A stretch of 64,000 nt of DNA, taken from Pseudomonas bubulae (GTDB lineage Bacteria; Pseudomonadota; Gammaproteobacteria; Pseudomonadales; Pseudomonadaceae). Positions within the stretch are counted from its first letter, which is position 1. Every line of letters starts with the position of its first letter. The stretch spans positions 444,001 to 508,000 of the forward strand of contig NZ_CP146077.1 in assembly GCF_037023725.1 (NCBI RefSeq), read 5' to 3'. Below the pieces are notes generated by a model. That model did no database searches. It worked only from the letters and a program-made list of their open reading frames with translations, and was not told the origin of the DNA. Made by a program: the position numbers and the translations under genes. Below are positions 52,634-61,988 of the stretch, one piece after another.

Positions 52634-53083
52634 ATGTGGGAGTTTCTGCAAGACCTGAACTTCTGGGACTGGCTGGCTCTTGGCACGGTACTGCTGATTC
52701 TGGAGGTATTCGGCGCCGGTGGTTATCTGCTGTGGGTGGGCCTTGCTGCCCTGATTGTGGGCGGCTTGACGTTCCTGGCCCCGGAGCTGCCCTGGACACT
52801 GCAATTGCCGCTGTTTGGCGTGCTGGCGATCCTCACGGCGGTATTCTGGTGGCGGCGCCAACGTGGCACTGGGGAGAGTGGCGACCAGCCGAACCTCAAC
52901 CGCCGCGGTCATGAGCTGATCGGTCGTACTTTTATCGTGCAACAGGCGATTGTCGAAGGGCGGGGCAAAATCAAGGTAGGGGACAGCGTATGGATGGCAG
53001 TAGGGCCTGACGCTCCGGTGGGAACATCGGTACGCGTAACCGAACAAAACGGAGCCGTGTTGAGCGTAGAAATTGTGCCGTAA
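52634..53083 (+). CDS. NfeD-family membrane protein (short form)
   Basis: 149 residues with three membrane helices (about 13-30, 34-52, 58-75; WLALGTVLLILEVFGAGGYLLWVGLAALIVGG) and a C-terminal OB-fold NfeD domain (about 95-148; LIGRTFIVQQAIVEGRGKIKVGDSVWMA). No serine protease domain, so this is the short class. Partner of the SPFH protein immediately upstream. Confidence 0.93.
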   Translation: MWEFLQDLNFWDWLALGTVLLILEVFGAGGYLLWVGLAALIVGGLTFLAPELPWTLQLPLFGVLAILTAVFWWRRQRGTGESGDQPNLNRRGHELIGRTFIVQQAIVEGRGKIKVGDSVWMAVGPDAPVGTSVRVTEQNGAVLSVEIVP

Positions 53084-53149
53084 GGTTACGGAACTCCTGC
53101 GCACTATTGGCAATCAAATACTATAGCTAATCTATCCGGAGTCACCGTC

Positions 53150-53464
53150 ATGCGTCTCAAATATGCTGTTGCCGCTATCGCCTTGCTGTCCCTGCCTGTT
53201 GGTTCGGCCATGGCCGACAGCTTCTGGCGTAATGTGCTGTCTTCCGGCGCAACCACCGGGTCCACTTACCTGACCTTCAAAAAAGACCGCAAAGTCATCG
53301 CAGCTCAAGATGACGCCGGCAGTTTTGTCGCCAGTAACGGATCAATTCGTGGCCCGTACCTGGAGTCGGCCATGCAACAAGTGCGCGCCGATAACCCGAA
53401 CCTGAAAGTCAGCGATATGGACCTGGCTAACGCGATTCTGGTTAAAAACGCCACGGCTGAGTAA
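53150..53464 (+). CDS. DUF2388-type exported protein
   Basis: 104 residues with a signal peptide (IALLSLPVGSAMA, about 22 residues). The mature part, SFWRNVLSSGATTGSTYLTFKKDRKVIAAQDDAGSFVASNGSIRGPYLESAM, has the DUF2388 pattern found in Pseudomonas. GGAG precedes the ATG. Role unknown, periplasmic. Confidence 0.85.
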   Translation: MRLKYAVAAIALLSLPVGSAMADSFWRNVLSSGATTGSTYLTFKKDRKVIAAQDDAGSFVASNGSIRGPYLESAMQQVRADNPNLKVSDMDLANAILVKNATAE

Positions 53465-53506
53465 ACACCTCCATCTGTGGATTCTCTGTTGCAGGTCAAG
53501 CCTTAT

Positions 53507-53560
53507 TGTGGGAGCGAACCTGCTCGCGAACGACCTTCGCGAGCAGGCTCGCTCCCACAG
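53507..53560. repeat. REP doublet, short class
   Basis: TTGTGGGAGCGAACCTGCTCGCGAA and an inverted copy with a four-base loop (one substitution in the left copy). Confidence 0.92.
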
Positions 53561-53573
53561 TTGCAGTTTTCCT

Positions 53574-53600
53574 GTAGCAGCTGCCGAAAGCAGCTGCTAC
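53574..53600. repeat. Second hairpin repeat, GTAGCAGCTGC type
   Basis: GTAGCAGCTGC-CGAAA-GCAGCTGCTAC, a perfect 11-base inverted repeat, 13 bases after the REP doublet. Its core recalls another extragenic repeat family of Pseudomonas (GTAGGAGCTGCCG type). Confidence 0.7.
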
Positions 53601-53735
53601 GCAATACGGCCCTTGCTCATTCAGCCGCCATACAGAATTTTCACCAGCTGTGAGTGATCCTGCGGGTATGATCTTGAGCGCTATGCTGTTGCTCTTTGGT
53701 TACTCAAATTCACTCACATCGGACGTCATGCCTCT

Positions 53736-54878
53736 ATGAGCTCGCTGCCTTTCCTGCCGTTTTCCAAACCCACCATTGATGAAGCCACCATTGCTGCCGT
53801 GGGCGACGTGTTGCGCTCGGGCTGGATCACCAGCGGGCCCAAGGTGCAGGCATTCGAAGCACAATTGTCCGAGTATTTTGGCGGGCGCCCGGTGCGCACT
53901 TTCAACTCCGGCACTTGCACCATGGAAATCGCTCTGCGCATTGCCGGAATCGGTGCTGGCGATGAAGTCATCACCACGCCTATTTCATGGGTCGCTACTG
54001 CCAATGTGATTATCGAAGTCGGTGCCACGCCGGTGTTTGCCGATATCGACCCGGTAACCCGCAATATCGATCTTAACAAGCTCGAAGCAGCCATTACCCC
54101 GCGCACCAAGGCCATCATTCCGGTGTACCTGTCGGGCCTGCCAGTGGACATGGACGCGCTCTACGCAATTGCCAAAAAGCATAACCTGCGCGTGGTTGAA
54201 GATGCGGCCCAGGCCCTGGGCTCCAGCTGGCAAGGTGAGCGCATTGGCGCACGCGGCGATTTCGTTTCTTTCAGTTTTCAGGCCAACAAGAACATCACCT
54301 CATCCGAAGGTGGTTGCCTGGTACTGAACAATGAAGAAGAAGCGCGGCTGGCCGAAAAATACCGCCTGCAAGGCGTTACCCGTACCGGTTTCGACGGCCT
54401 GGATGTCGACGTGCTGGGTGGCAAGTTCAATATGACCGACATTGCGGCTGCGATTGGTCTGGGCCAGTTCGCCCATATCGAAACCATCACCGCCCATCGT
54501 CGGGCGCTGGCCAAGCATTACTTTGAGTGCTTCGGGTCGGATTTTGAAGCGGAATACGGCGCGCAACTGCCGGTGGCGGATTTCAACAACACCAACTGGC
54601 ATCTGTTCCAGCTCGTGCTGCCTGAGCGCAAGGATGGTCAACCGGCGCGGGCGACCTTTATGAAAGAAATGCAGGCATTGGGCGTGGGCATCGGTTACCA
54701 CTACCCGCCAATTCACTTGCTCAGCCTGTACCGCGCGCAGGGCTTTAAAGAAGGGATGTTCCCGGTGGCCGAACGTGTCGGGCGCCTGATCGTATCATTG
54801 CCGATGTTTACGGCGATGACCAAGGCCGATGTAGAGCGTTCGGTAGCAGCGGTGAAAGCAGTTCTGCAAAACGCCTGA
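53736..54878 (+). CDS. DegT/DnrJ/EryC1/StrS-family aminotransferase
   Basis: 380 residues, a PLP-dependent sugar aminotransferase. FSKPTIDEATIAAVGDVLRSGWITSGPKVQAFE at the start, FNSGTCTMEIALRIAGIGAGDEVITTPISWVATANVI, VEDAAQALGS with the PLP-contacting Asp, and FQANKNITSSEGG with the PLP lysine near 187 (K in NKN) are all present. It resembles ArnB-type enzymes, but none of the arn genes are near. Its substrate is probably a dTDP- or UDP-keto-sugar; alone at this locus. Confidence 0.88.
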   Translation: MSSLPFLPFSKPTIDEATIAAVGDVLRSGWITSGPKVQAFEAQLSEYFGGRPVRTFNSGTCTMEIALRIAGIGAGDEVITTPISWVATANVIIEVGATPVFADIDPVTRNIDLNKLEAAITPRTKAIIPVYLSGLPVDMDALYAIAKKHNLRVVEDAAQALGSSWQGERIGARGDFVSFSFQANKNITSSEGGCLVLNNEEEARLAEKYRLQGVTRTGFDGLDVDVLGGKFNMTDIAAAIGLGQFAHIETITAHRRALAKHYFECFGSDFEAEYGAQLPVADFNNTNWHLFQLVLPERKDGQPARATFMKEMQALGVGIGYHYPPIHLLSLYRAQGFKEGMFPVAERVGRLIVSLPMFTAMTKADVERSVAAVKAVLQNA

Positions 54879-54884
54879 CCTCCC

Positions 54885-54938
54885 TGTGGGAGCGAGCCTG
54901 CTCGCGAAGCTTGTTCGCGAGCAGGCTCGCTCCCACAG
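54885..54938. repeat. REP doublet, short class
   Basis: TGTGGGAGCGAGCCTGCTCGCGAA and an exact inverted copy with a six-base loop, in the gap between the convergent aminotransferase and gcvH genes. Confidence 0.92.
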
Positions 54939-54956
54939 TTGAGATTCTTTTGCTCG

Positions 54957-55340
54957 TTACTCGCCGATTGCAGCCTTGTAGCCGGCAGCGTCCAGCAGTT
55001 TTTCCAGCTCGGCGGTGTTGCTTGGCTTGAGCTTGAAAATCCAGCTGGTGTACGGCTCGCTGTTCAGCGACTCAGGGCTGTCAGCCAGCGCTTCATTGAC
55101 GGCAATCACTTCGCCCGACACCGGCGAGTAGATGTCGGAAGCGGCTTTTACCGACTCCACAACACCCGCGGTATCGCCAGCAGCGAATACTTTGCCAACT
55201 TCAGCCAGCTCAACAAACACCACATCCCCCAAGGCTTCCTGAGCGTGATCGCTGATGCCTACGGTAACCGTGCCATCTGCTTCCAGACGGGCCCACTCGT
55301 GACTTTCAGCAAAGCGCAACTCGGCAGGGATCAGGCTCAT
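54957..55340 (-). CDS. gcvH: Glycine cleavage system H protein
   Basis: 127 residues. The lipoyl-lysine is K65 in [31 protein letters not shown] and [24 protein letters not shown] are standard. The ATG at 55340 has GAGGA nine bases upstream. It carries the aminomethyl group between GcvP and GcvT. It follows gcvT by 62 bases; the usual gcvP does not follow and must be elsewhere. Confidence 0.97.
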   Translation of the reverse strand: MSLIPAELRFAESHEWARLEADGTVTVGISDHAQEALGDVVFVELAEVGKVFAAGDTAGVVESVKAASDIYSPVSGEVIAVNEALADSPESLNSEPYTSWIFKLKPSNTAELEKLLDAAGYKAAIGE

Positions 55341-55402
55341 ATTCAGTGTCCTCAAGTATAAATGTCAGCGGCATGCACTCTGTGCACGCCCGCCAGTAAA
55401 CG

Positions 55403-56485
55403 TTAGATCAAGGCTTTGCCAAGACGAACAAAAGTCGGTTTGACTACGCGAACCGGGTACCACTTGCCACGAATCTCAACCTCGGCACGGTCAGCCGTTG
55501 CCATCGGAACTCGCGCCAGAGCGATCGATTTGCTTAGCGTGGGAGAGAAACTACCACTGGTGATCTCTCCTTCGCCAACATTGGCGATGCGAACCACCTG
55601 ATGGGCGCGCAAAACACCCCGCTCTTCAAGCACCAAACCCACCAGTTTGAGCTGCACGCCACCGGCCTTTTCGGCCTCCAGCGCTTCGCGCCCCACGAAC
55701 TTGCGTGAAGCAGGCTCCCAGGCAATGGTCCAGGCCATATTGGCGCAAAGGGGGGACACCGACAGGTGGATATCCTGCCCGTAGAGGTTCATGCCGGCTT
55801 CCAGGCGCAAGGTGTCGCGGGCGCCAAGGCCGATCGGTGAAATACCGGCGCCGACCAGATCGTTGAAAAAAGCCGGGGCCTGATCGGCCGGGAGCACGAT
55901 TTCAAGGCCGTCTTCGCCGGTGTAGCCGGTGCGGGCAATAAACCAGTCGCCACAGCTCTGCCCTTCAAAGGGCTTGAGCTGCTGGATCAGTTGGGCACGG
56001 GCCTGGCTCACCAGCTCGGCGACCTTATGTCGCGCCTGTGGCCCCTGAATGGCCAGCAGGGCCAACTCTGGACGCTCCTGCAGTTGCACGTCATAGCCCT
56101 TAAGCTGAGCCTGCATCCAGGCCAGATCCTGATCGCGGGTGGCGGCGTTGACGATCAGCCGGTAACCGCCAGGCATCAGGTAGACGATCATGTCGTCGAC
56201 CACGCCGCCCTGCTCGTTGAGCATGGCGCTGTACAAGGCGCGACCGGGGGTGTTCAGTCGTTCGACATCGTTGGCCAGCAAATACTGCAACCATTGCTTG
56301 GCCTGAAGCCCGGTGATGTCGATCACGGTCATATGCGAGACATCAAAAACCCCACAGTCGCGGCGCACCTCATGGTGCTCCTCAACCTGCGAGCCGTAAT
56401 GCAAAGGCATATCCCAACCGCCAAAATCGACCATCTTCGCGCCTAGGGCGAGATGCAGGTCATACAGAGGCGTACGCTGTCCCAT
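55403..56485 (-). CDS. gcvT: Aminomethyltransferase (glycine cleavage T protein)
   Basis: 360 residues. [71 protein letters not shown] and [16 protein letters not shown] are the usual GcvT signatures. It transfers the methylene group from H-protein-bound glycine to tetrahydrofolate. AAGGAG precedes the ATG at 56485. I looked for a glycine riboswitch in the 153 bases before the gene and did not find one. Confidence 0.97.
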   Translation of the reverse strand: MGQRTPLYDLHLALGAKMVDFGGWDMPLHYGSQVEEHHEVRRDCGVFDVSHMTVIDITGLQAKQWLQYLLANDVERLNTPGRALYSAMLNEQGGVVDDMIVYLMPGGYRLIVNAATRDQDLAWMQAQLKGYDVQLQERPELALLAIQGPQARHKVAELVSQARAQLIQQLKPFEGQSCGDWFIARTGYTGEDGLEIVLPADQAPAFFNDLVGAGISPIGLGARDTLRLEAGMNLYGQDIHLSVSPLCANMAWTIAWEPASRKFVGREALEAEKAGGVQLKLVGLVLEERGVLRAHQVVRIANVGEGEITSGSFSPTLSKSIALARVPMATADRAEVEIRGKWYPVRVVKPTFVRLGKALI

Positions 56486-56638
56486 GGGTTTCTCCTTCCG
56501 GGCTTGGCGAAGGTGCGGACAGGCTGCGGAGCATTTCAAGCCAAACAAGCGGCTTTTTTACATCACGCAGAAACCTGGCCTGACAGACAGACCGCACCGA
56601 ATGCCGCGCATTGTAGCCGCATGCAGGAGGACTGACAC

Positions 56639-58255
56639 CTAACCGATGCGATGGGCCGAGCGTCGAATCAAACCGATGACCGGTAACAAACCGACCAGTA
56701 CCAGGGTCAAGGCCGGCAGCGAAGCCCGCGCCCACTCACCCTCGCTGGTCATCTCGAAGATGCGTACGGCCAGCGTATCCCAGCCAAACGGGCGCATCAG
56801 CAAGGTCGCCGGCATCTCCTTGAGCACATCAACAAACACCAGCAGCGCAGCGCTCAAGGTGCCCGGCAGCAGTAATGGCAGATACACCTTGAAAAACAGT
56901 CGCGGGCCACTGACGCCCAAACTGCGGGCGGCTTCGGGCAAAGACGGACGAATCCGCGCCAGGCTGTTTTCCAGCGGCCCATAGGCCACGGCAATAAATC
57001 GCACCAGATACGCCAGCAACAGGGCCGACAGGCTGCCCAGCAGCAACGGTTTGCCCGCACCGCCCAGCCACCCCGAAACAGGGATCACCAGTTCGCGGTC
57101 CAGATAACTGAACGCCAGCATGATCGACACCGCCAGCACCGAACCCGGCAAGGCATAGCCCAGGTTCGCCAGGCTGACCCCGGCACGGATAGCCGGGGTT
57201 GGCGCCTGGCGTCGGGCAAAGGCCAGCACCAGCGCCACGCTGACGGTAATCAGCGCCGCCATTGCCCCCAGATACAGGGTATGCACGATCAAACCGACAT
57301 AACGCTCGTCCAGATCAAAGCGCCCGCGCTGCCAGAACCACACCACCAGTTGCAACATCGGGATCACGAATGCACAGGCAAACACCAGCAGACACCAGCC
57401 ACTGGCCAGCCATGCCTTGGGCCCGCTCAGGTGGTAAAGGGCAGTGACCCGTGGTCGCTCGTTGCTGGCACGGCTGGCCCCCCTGGCGCGGCGCTCGCCG
57501 TAGAGCACCAGCATGACCACCAGCAACAGCAAACTGGCCAGTTGTGCTGCCGTCGACAGACTGAAAAAACCGTACCAGGTCTTGTAAATAGCCGTGGTGA
57601 AGGTGTCGAAGTTGAACACCGACACAGCACCGAAATCAGCCAGGGTTTCCATCAAGGCCAGCGCTACGCCGGCACCAATTGCCGGGCGCGCCATCGGCAA
57701 TGCCACGCGCCAGAATGCCTGCCACGGGCTTTGCCCCAGCACCCGTGCCGCTTCCATCAGGCCTTTGCCCTGGGCCAGAAACGCCGTGCGCGCCAGCAGG
57801 TAGACATAGGGGTAGAACACCAGAATCAGCACGGTGATCACCCCCCCGGTTGAGCGCACCCGAGGCAGCCGCAAGCCCATGCCGAACCACTCGCGCAGCA
57901 GGGTCTGTATGGGCCCGGCGAAGTCCAGCAAGCCCACAAACACAAACGCCAGCACATAGGCGGGAATCGCAAACGGCAGCATCAACGCCCAGTCCAGCCA
58001 GCGCCTGCCAGGGAACTCACAGAGGCTGGTCAACCAGGCCAGGCTTACGCCCAACAGCGTGACGCCGATGCCCACACCGACGATCAGTGTAAGGGTGTTG
58101 CCCAGCAGGCGCGGCATCTGCGTGTCCCACAAGTGGCTCCAGATCTGGGCATCAATGCTTTGCCAGGACAGCAGCAACACGCTCAGCGGCAGCAGCACCA
58201 GGGCAGCAATGACAAAAACCAGCGGGTACCAGCGACGTTGGGCAGGATGGGCCAC
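56639..58255 (-). CDS. Iron(III) ABC transporter permease (FbpB/SfuB type)
   Basis: About 538 residues with twelve hydrophobic segments in two halves, each with an EAA-type loop (GLMEAARVLGQSPWQAFWRVALPMARP and SLPEAARSLGVSGPRLFFKVYLPLL), the fused-permease form of the ferric ion transporters. The start is placed at GTG 58255 (VAHPAQRRWYPLVF) because the longer ATG frame start at 58339 lies inside the REP repeat. It follows the binding protein gene with a REP doublet between. No ATPase gene (fbpC) is adjacent. From memory it matches PAO1 PA5216. Confidence 0.92.
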   Translation of the reverse strand: MAHPAQRRWYPLVFVIAALVLLPLSVLLLSWQSIDAQIWSHLWDTQMPRLLGNTLTLIVGVGIGVTLLGVSLAWLTSLCEFPGRRWLDWALMLPFAIPAYVLAFVFVGLLDFAGPIQTLLREWFGMGLRLPRVRSTGGVITVLILVFYPYVYLLARTAFLAQGKGLMEAARVLGQSPWQAFWRVALPMARPAIGAGVALALMETLADFGAVSVFNFDTFTTAIYKTWYGFFSLSTAAQLASLLLLVVMLVLYGERRARGASRASNERPRVTALYHLSGPKAWLASGWCLLVFACAFVIPMLQLVVWFWQRGRFDLDERYVGLIVHTLYLGAMAALITVSVALVLAFARRQAPTPAIRAGVSLANLGYALPGSVLAVSIMLAFSYLDRELVIPVSGWLGGAGKPLLLGSLSALLLAYLVRFIAVAYGPLENSLARIRPSLPEAARSLGVSGPRLFFKVYLPLLLPGTLSAALLVFVDVLKEMPATLLMRPFGWDTLAVRIFEMTSEGEWARASLPALTLVLVGLLPVIGLIRRSAHRIG

Positions 58256-58295
58256 GAAAAACTCTCGGAGGTGGATGGGACGACGTGAAAACAAA

Positions 58296-58380
58296 TGTGG
58301 GAGCGGGCTTGCTCGCGATGCAAACACCGCAGTTTCCAATGAAACCCGGCGATGCTATCGCGAGCAAGCCCGCTCCCACA
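58296..58380. repeat. REP doublet inside the iron ABC operon, long class
   Basis: TGTGGGAGCGGGCTTGCTCGCGA and an exact inverted copy, between the binding protein gene (upstream) and the permease gene (downstream). REP doublets at this place can raise binding protein output over the permease. Confidence 0.92.
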
Positions 58381-58400
58381 GGTATTACTTCAGATTTTGA

Positions 58401-59402
58401 TCAGTTCCAGCCAGCACGGTCCATCATGCGGATCGCTTCAGCCTGGCGCTTGCCTGCCACTTCAACCGGCAGTGCATCGGCCTTGAAGCTACCCCAGCTC
58501 GCCACTTCCGCCGAAGGTGGAACGCTTGGGTTGGCCGGAAATTCCTGGTTTACGCCAGCGAAAATCGATTGGGCTTCAGGGGTGGTCATCCACTCCACCA
58601 ATGCCTTGGCCGCTTCAGGATGCGGCGCGTACTTGGTCAGGCCAATACCCGACAAGTTGACGTGAACGCCACGATCCGCCTGGTTGGGCCAGAACAGCTT
58701 CACCGCCAGATCGGGCTTCTGCTTGTGCAGGCGACCGTAGTAGTAAGTGTTGACGATGCCCACGTCACATTGCCCGGCGTTGATGGCTTCAAGCACGGCG
58801 ATGTCATCCGAGAACACGTCTGTGGACAGGTTGTTGACCCAGCCCTTGAGGATTTCTTCGGTTTTCTCGGCGCCATTCACTTCGATCATGGTGGCGGTCA
58901 GCGACTGGTTGTAAACCTTCTTGGCAGTGCGCAGACACAAGCGACCTTCCCAGTTCTTGTCGGCCAAAGCCTCATAGGTCGACAGTTCTTCTGGTTTAAC
59001 CCGGTCCGTCGAATAGGCGATAGTCCGTGCGCGCAGGCTCAGACCAGTCCACTCGTGAGAAGAAGAGCGATATTGCGGCGGGATATTTTTGTCGATCACC
59101 TCGGAGGTGAACGGTTGCAGGATGCCCATTTGCTCAGCTTGCCAAAGGTTACCGGCATCCACGGTTAGCAACAGATCGGCGGTGGCGTTTTGCCCCTCGG
59201 CCTTGATGCGCTGCATCAGCGGCGCTTCCTTGTCGGTGATGAACTTGACCTTGACCCCGGTTTTCGCGGTGTAGGCATCAAATACCGGTTTGATCAGTTC
59301 GTCGATACGCGAGGAGTAAACCACCACCTCATCGGCAGCAGAAACACCGCTCGCAAAAACGGTCAGGGCCAGGGCAGTCAGTAGACGCTTGCGTGCCAAC
59401 AT
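58401..59402 (-). CDS. Ferric iron ABC transporter binding protein (FbpA/FutA type)
   Basis: 333 residues. A signal peptide ([13 protein letters not shown], about 22 residues) precedes a type II binding protein: [58 protein letters not shown] and [12 protein letters not shown]. The NTYYYGRLH segment holds the tyrosines that bind Fe(III) in FbpA and FutA. It collects ferric iron in the periplasm for the permease at 56639. A weak Fur-like site lies upstream. Confidence 0.93.
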   Translation of the reverse strand: MLARKRLLTALALTVFASGVSAADEVVVYSSRIDELIKPVFDAYTAKTGVKVKFITDKEAPLMQRIKAEGQNATADLLLTVDAGNLWQAEQMGILQPFTSEVIDKNIPPQYRSSSHEWTGLSLRARTIAYSTDRVKPEELSTYEALADKNWEGRLCLRTAKKVYNQSLTATMIEVNGAEKTEEILKGWVNNLSTDVFSDDIAVLEAINAGQCDVGIVNTYYYGRLHKQKPDLAVKLFWPNQADRGVHVNLSGIGLTKYAPHPEAAKALVEWMTTPEAQSIFAGVNQEFPANPSVPPSAEVASWGSFKADALPVEVAGKRQAEAIRMMDRAGWN

Positions 59403-59439
59403 GAGGGGCGGTCTCTCTTAATGCGAATCGGGCGTAAAT

Positions 59440-59458
59440 GGTAGTGAATCACATTTGC
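59440..59458. promoter_or_regulatory. Weak Fur-like site upstream of the iron-binding protein gene
   Basis: ggtagtgaatcacatttgc, read on the minus strand, matches the Fur consensus at about 11 to 12 of 19 positions, 38 bases before the start codon. Confidence 0.35.
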
Positions 59459-59496
59459 CATCTCAACCTAACTCGCCCCGGAGGAGTTACCAGATG

Positions 59497-60720
59497 TTAC
59501 GGCCTGGCCAACGGCGGCAGGTCGCCACTCAGGCCCAGTGCCTGACGCACAAACAGGGCCTTGGCCTCGGGCATTTTATCCACCCATTTCAAACCGGTGT
59601 TGCGCAACAGGCGGGCGGTCAGGGAGTCGGCCTGGAACAAGCGTTCAAAGCCCTCCATCGCCGCCATCAGCGCCAGGTTGTGGGGCATGCGCCGCCGCTC
59701 GAAACGGCTCAGCACACGCACATCCGCCAAACGTTCGCCACGGTCCACCGCGTGCATCAGCACATCGGCCAGCACTGCTGCATCCAGGAAGCCCAGGTTC
59801 ACGCCCTGCCCGGCCAGCGGGTGGATGGTGTGCGCCGCATCACCGATCAACGCCAGGCCTTCGGCGACATAGCGTTTGGCATGGCGCTGGCGCAGTGGCA
59901 CGCATACCCGTGGATCGGCACTCAGCACACTGCCAAGACGACCTTCAAAAGCCAGCTCCAGCTCACGACTGAACGCTGCGTCATCCAGCGTCATCAGGTA
60001 TTGGGCTTGTTCGGGGGTGGTCGACCATACGATCGAGCACCAGTCCTGCTGACCGTCACGCTCGAGCGGCAAGAATGCCAGCGGCCCTTGGTCGGTAAAA
60101 CGCTGCCAGGCGGTCTGCTGGTGCGGTTCTGCACACCGTACGCTGGTGACGATAGCGTGGTGCTGGTAATCCCACTCACGGGTTTCACAGCCGGTGAGGC
60201 GACGTACGGCCGAGTTGGCGCCATCAGCGGCAATCACCAGCGGCGCCCGCAAGGTGCGGCCATCGGCCAGGGTCAGCAGCCAGTCGTCGCCGGAACGGCG
60301 CATCTGCTCCAGGCGTGAATTGGCCAGCATTTCAATACAACTGCCCTGCAGGCACTCCAGCAGTGCGTCCTGCACCACACGGTTCTCGACGATATGGCCC
60401 AGCACGTCCGCATGCACGCTGGCTGCCGAAAAGTGGATCTGCCCGGTGCCGCTGCCATCCCACACGTGCATATGCGAGTACGGGCTGGCACGGCGGTGGA
60501 TGATGCCGTCCCAGGCGCCCAGACGCTGCAAAATGCGCTGGCTGGCCGCCGACAGGGCACTGACCCGAGGCTCGAACGGCGCTTCGCTGGCAAACGGCTT
60601 GACGCTCAGCGGGCCACCGTCGAGCAGCAGGATTTTCAGCCCGCTGTCCTTGAGCGCCAGCGCCAGTGCGCTTCCGACCATTCCGGCCCCAACAATCAGC
60701 AGATCTGCGCGCATTTCCAT
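59497..60720 (-). CDS. ubiI: Ubiquinone biosynthesis FAD-dependent hydroxylase (UbiI/VisC type)
   Basis: 407 residues of the UbiH/UbiF/VisC flavin monooxygenase family. The FAD-binding GAGMVGSALALAL is near residue 11, the DG motif is in VIAADGANSAVRRL, and the second FAD motif is GDAAHTIHPLAGQGVNLGFLDAA near 285. It hydroxylates a ring carbon of the octaprenyl or nonaprenyl phenol intermediate. It follows ubiH by 80 bases. UbiF is the alternative; position next to ubiH favours VisC/UbiI. Confidence 0.85.
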   Translation of the reverse strand: MEMRADLLIVGAGMVGSALALALKDSGLKILLLDGGPLSVKPFASEAPFEPRVSALSAASQRILQRLGAWDGIIHRRASPYSHMHVWDGSGTGQIHFSAASVHADVLGHIVENRVVQDALLECLQGSCIEMLANSRLEQMRRSGDDWLLTLADGRTLRAPLVIAADGANSAVRRLTGCETREWDYQHHAIVTSVRCAEPHQQTAWQRFTDQGPLAFLPLERDGQQDWCSIVWSTTPEQAQYLMTLDDAAFSRELELAFEGRLGSVLSADPRVCVPLRQRHAKRYVAEGLALIGDAAHTIHPLAGQGVNLGFLDAAVLADVLMHAVDRGERLADVRVLSRFERRRMPHNLALMAAMEGFERLFQADSLTARLLRNTGLKWVDKMPEAKALFVRQALGLSGDLPPLARP

Positions 60721-60800
60721 GCTTTAAGCCTGTCTCGCTAGCGGCGTACGCCGCACCTGAAAAAATGGATCGACACGGGGCAAGCTCGCCCCGGTCGTCA

Positions 60801-61988
60801 TCAACTGTCTGCGCGGGTGCCCAGGCCCATTGCCTGACGGGCAAACCAGCGCTTGGCCGGTGGCAACAGGTCAAGGCCTAGAAGGCCCAGGTTGCGACCA
60901 AAGGACACCAGTGGCTGCTCACTGCCAAACACCCGCGTCACCTTGTCGGAGAAGCCGATGGTCAGTTGCTGGTCGAGTTGCTGCGCCTGTTGATAACTCA
61001 GCAGGGTGGCGAAATCCCCGGGTTGCTTGTCACTGCCCAACAAGGCATCGGCCAGCGCCCGGGCATCGCGCAGGGACAGGTTGAAACCCTGTCCGGCAAT
61101 CGGGTGCAGGCTGTGGGCCGCATTGCCCAGCACCGCCAGATGAGGACGTACCTGCTCCTGCGCTTCAATCAGCGTCAAAGGATACAGGTGCCGCGCCCCC
61201 ACTTGTTTGAGGGTGCCCAGACGATAGCCAAATACGCCCTGCAACTCGCTGAGAAAGCTGCGCTCATCCAGGGCTGCCAGACGCTGCGCGTCCATCCCCA
61301 AACGCGTCCACACCAGCGCGCAGCGGTTGTCAGGCAATGGCAGCAAAGCCATCGGGCCTTCTTCGGTAAAACGTTCGAACGCCATGCCAGCATGGGGCTG
61401 GCTCGGCGTGATATTGGCTATCAGCGCGCTCTGGTTGTAGGGCTGCTGACGCACATGGATGCCCAGTTTCTCGCGCAACCCCGAACGCCCACCATCAGCC
61501 AGGACGGCGAGATCGCAGTCCAGCGTGGTTTCGTCGTTGAGGGTCAGGCGATAGCCATCATCCAGCGGTTGCATGTGGATAACTTCAGCCGGGCAACGCC
61601 AGCTGATCACGTCCGGGTCCAGGCTTTTCCACAGGCACTGGCCCAGCCAGGCGTTTTCGACCACATACCCCAGCGCCGGAACACCTTCTTCACTGGCCGA
61701 CAAGCGAGCCGTCGAGAAGCGCCCGCGATCGGATACATGAATATCCTTGATCGGCTCACCGCGTTCAGCAATAGCCTGCCACAGGCCCAAGTGTTCATAG
61801 ATCAGCCGGGCACCATAGCTGAGCGCCGAAGAGCGGGCATCGTAGCTTGGCTGATAGGCGTTGCCGGGGGCGAACGGCTCGATCAATACGATTTTCCAGC
61901 CACGGGCCCTGGCCCCGGCCTGCAACGCCAGCGCCAGGCTCGCCCCCACCAGACCGCCACCGATAATGGCCAGATTGACGCGGCTCAT
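60801..61988 (-). CDS. ubiH: 2-Polyprenyl-6-methoxyphenol hydroxylase
   Basis: 395 residues, a paralogue of the ubiI gene product: FAD-binding GGGLVGASLALALQ near residue 10, YDARSSALSYGARLIYEHLGLW, the DGGRSGLREKLGI DG motif, and LGNAAHSLHPIAGQGFNLSLRDARALADAL near 285. It hydroxylates C6 or a related position in ubiquinone synthesis. It overlaps pepP by four bases (ATGA), the classic ygfB-pepP-ubiH order. Confidence 0.93.
   Translation of the reverse strand: MSRVNLAIIGGGLVGASLALALQAGARARGWKIVLIEPFAPGNAYQPSYDARSSALSYGARLIYEHLGLWQAIAERGEPIKDIHVSDRGRFSTARLSASEEGVPALGYVVENAWLGQCLWKSLDPDVISWRCPAEVIHMQPLDDGYRLTLNDETTLDCDLAVLADGGRSGLREKLGIHVRQQPYNQSALIANITPSQPHAGMAFERFTEEGPMALLPLPDNRCALVWTRLGMDAQRLAALDERSFLSELQGVFGYRLGTLKQVGARHLYPLTLIEAQEQVRPHLAVLGNAAHSLHPIAGQGFNLSLRDARALADALLGSDKQPGDFATLLSYQQAQQLDQQLTIGFSDKVTRVFGSEQPLVSFGRNLGLLGLDLLPPAKRWFARQAMGLGTRADS

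Noticed and set aside
56538..56560. A small plus-strand hairpin with a T run, AAGCC-N8-GGCTT then TTTT
   Set aside because: Only five pairs with an eight-base loop, and no plus-strand gene or promoter before it; too weak to claim as a terminator or small RNA end.
56486..56638. Glycine riboswitch before gcvT
   Set aside because: I searched the leader for the paired aptamer features and conserved loops and found none.
58256..58339. N-terminal extension of the iron permease from ATG 58339
   Set aside because: These codons fall within the REP repeat and encode no membrane or signal feature; GTG 58255 gives the family-like start.
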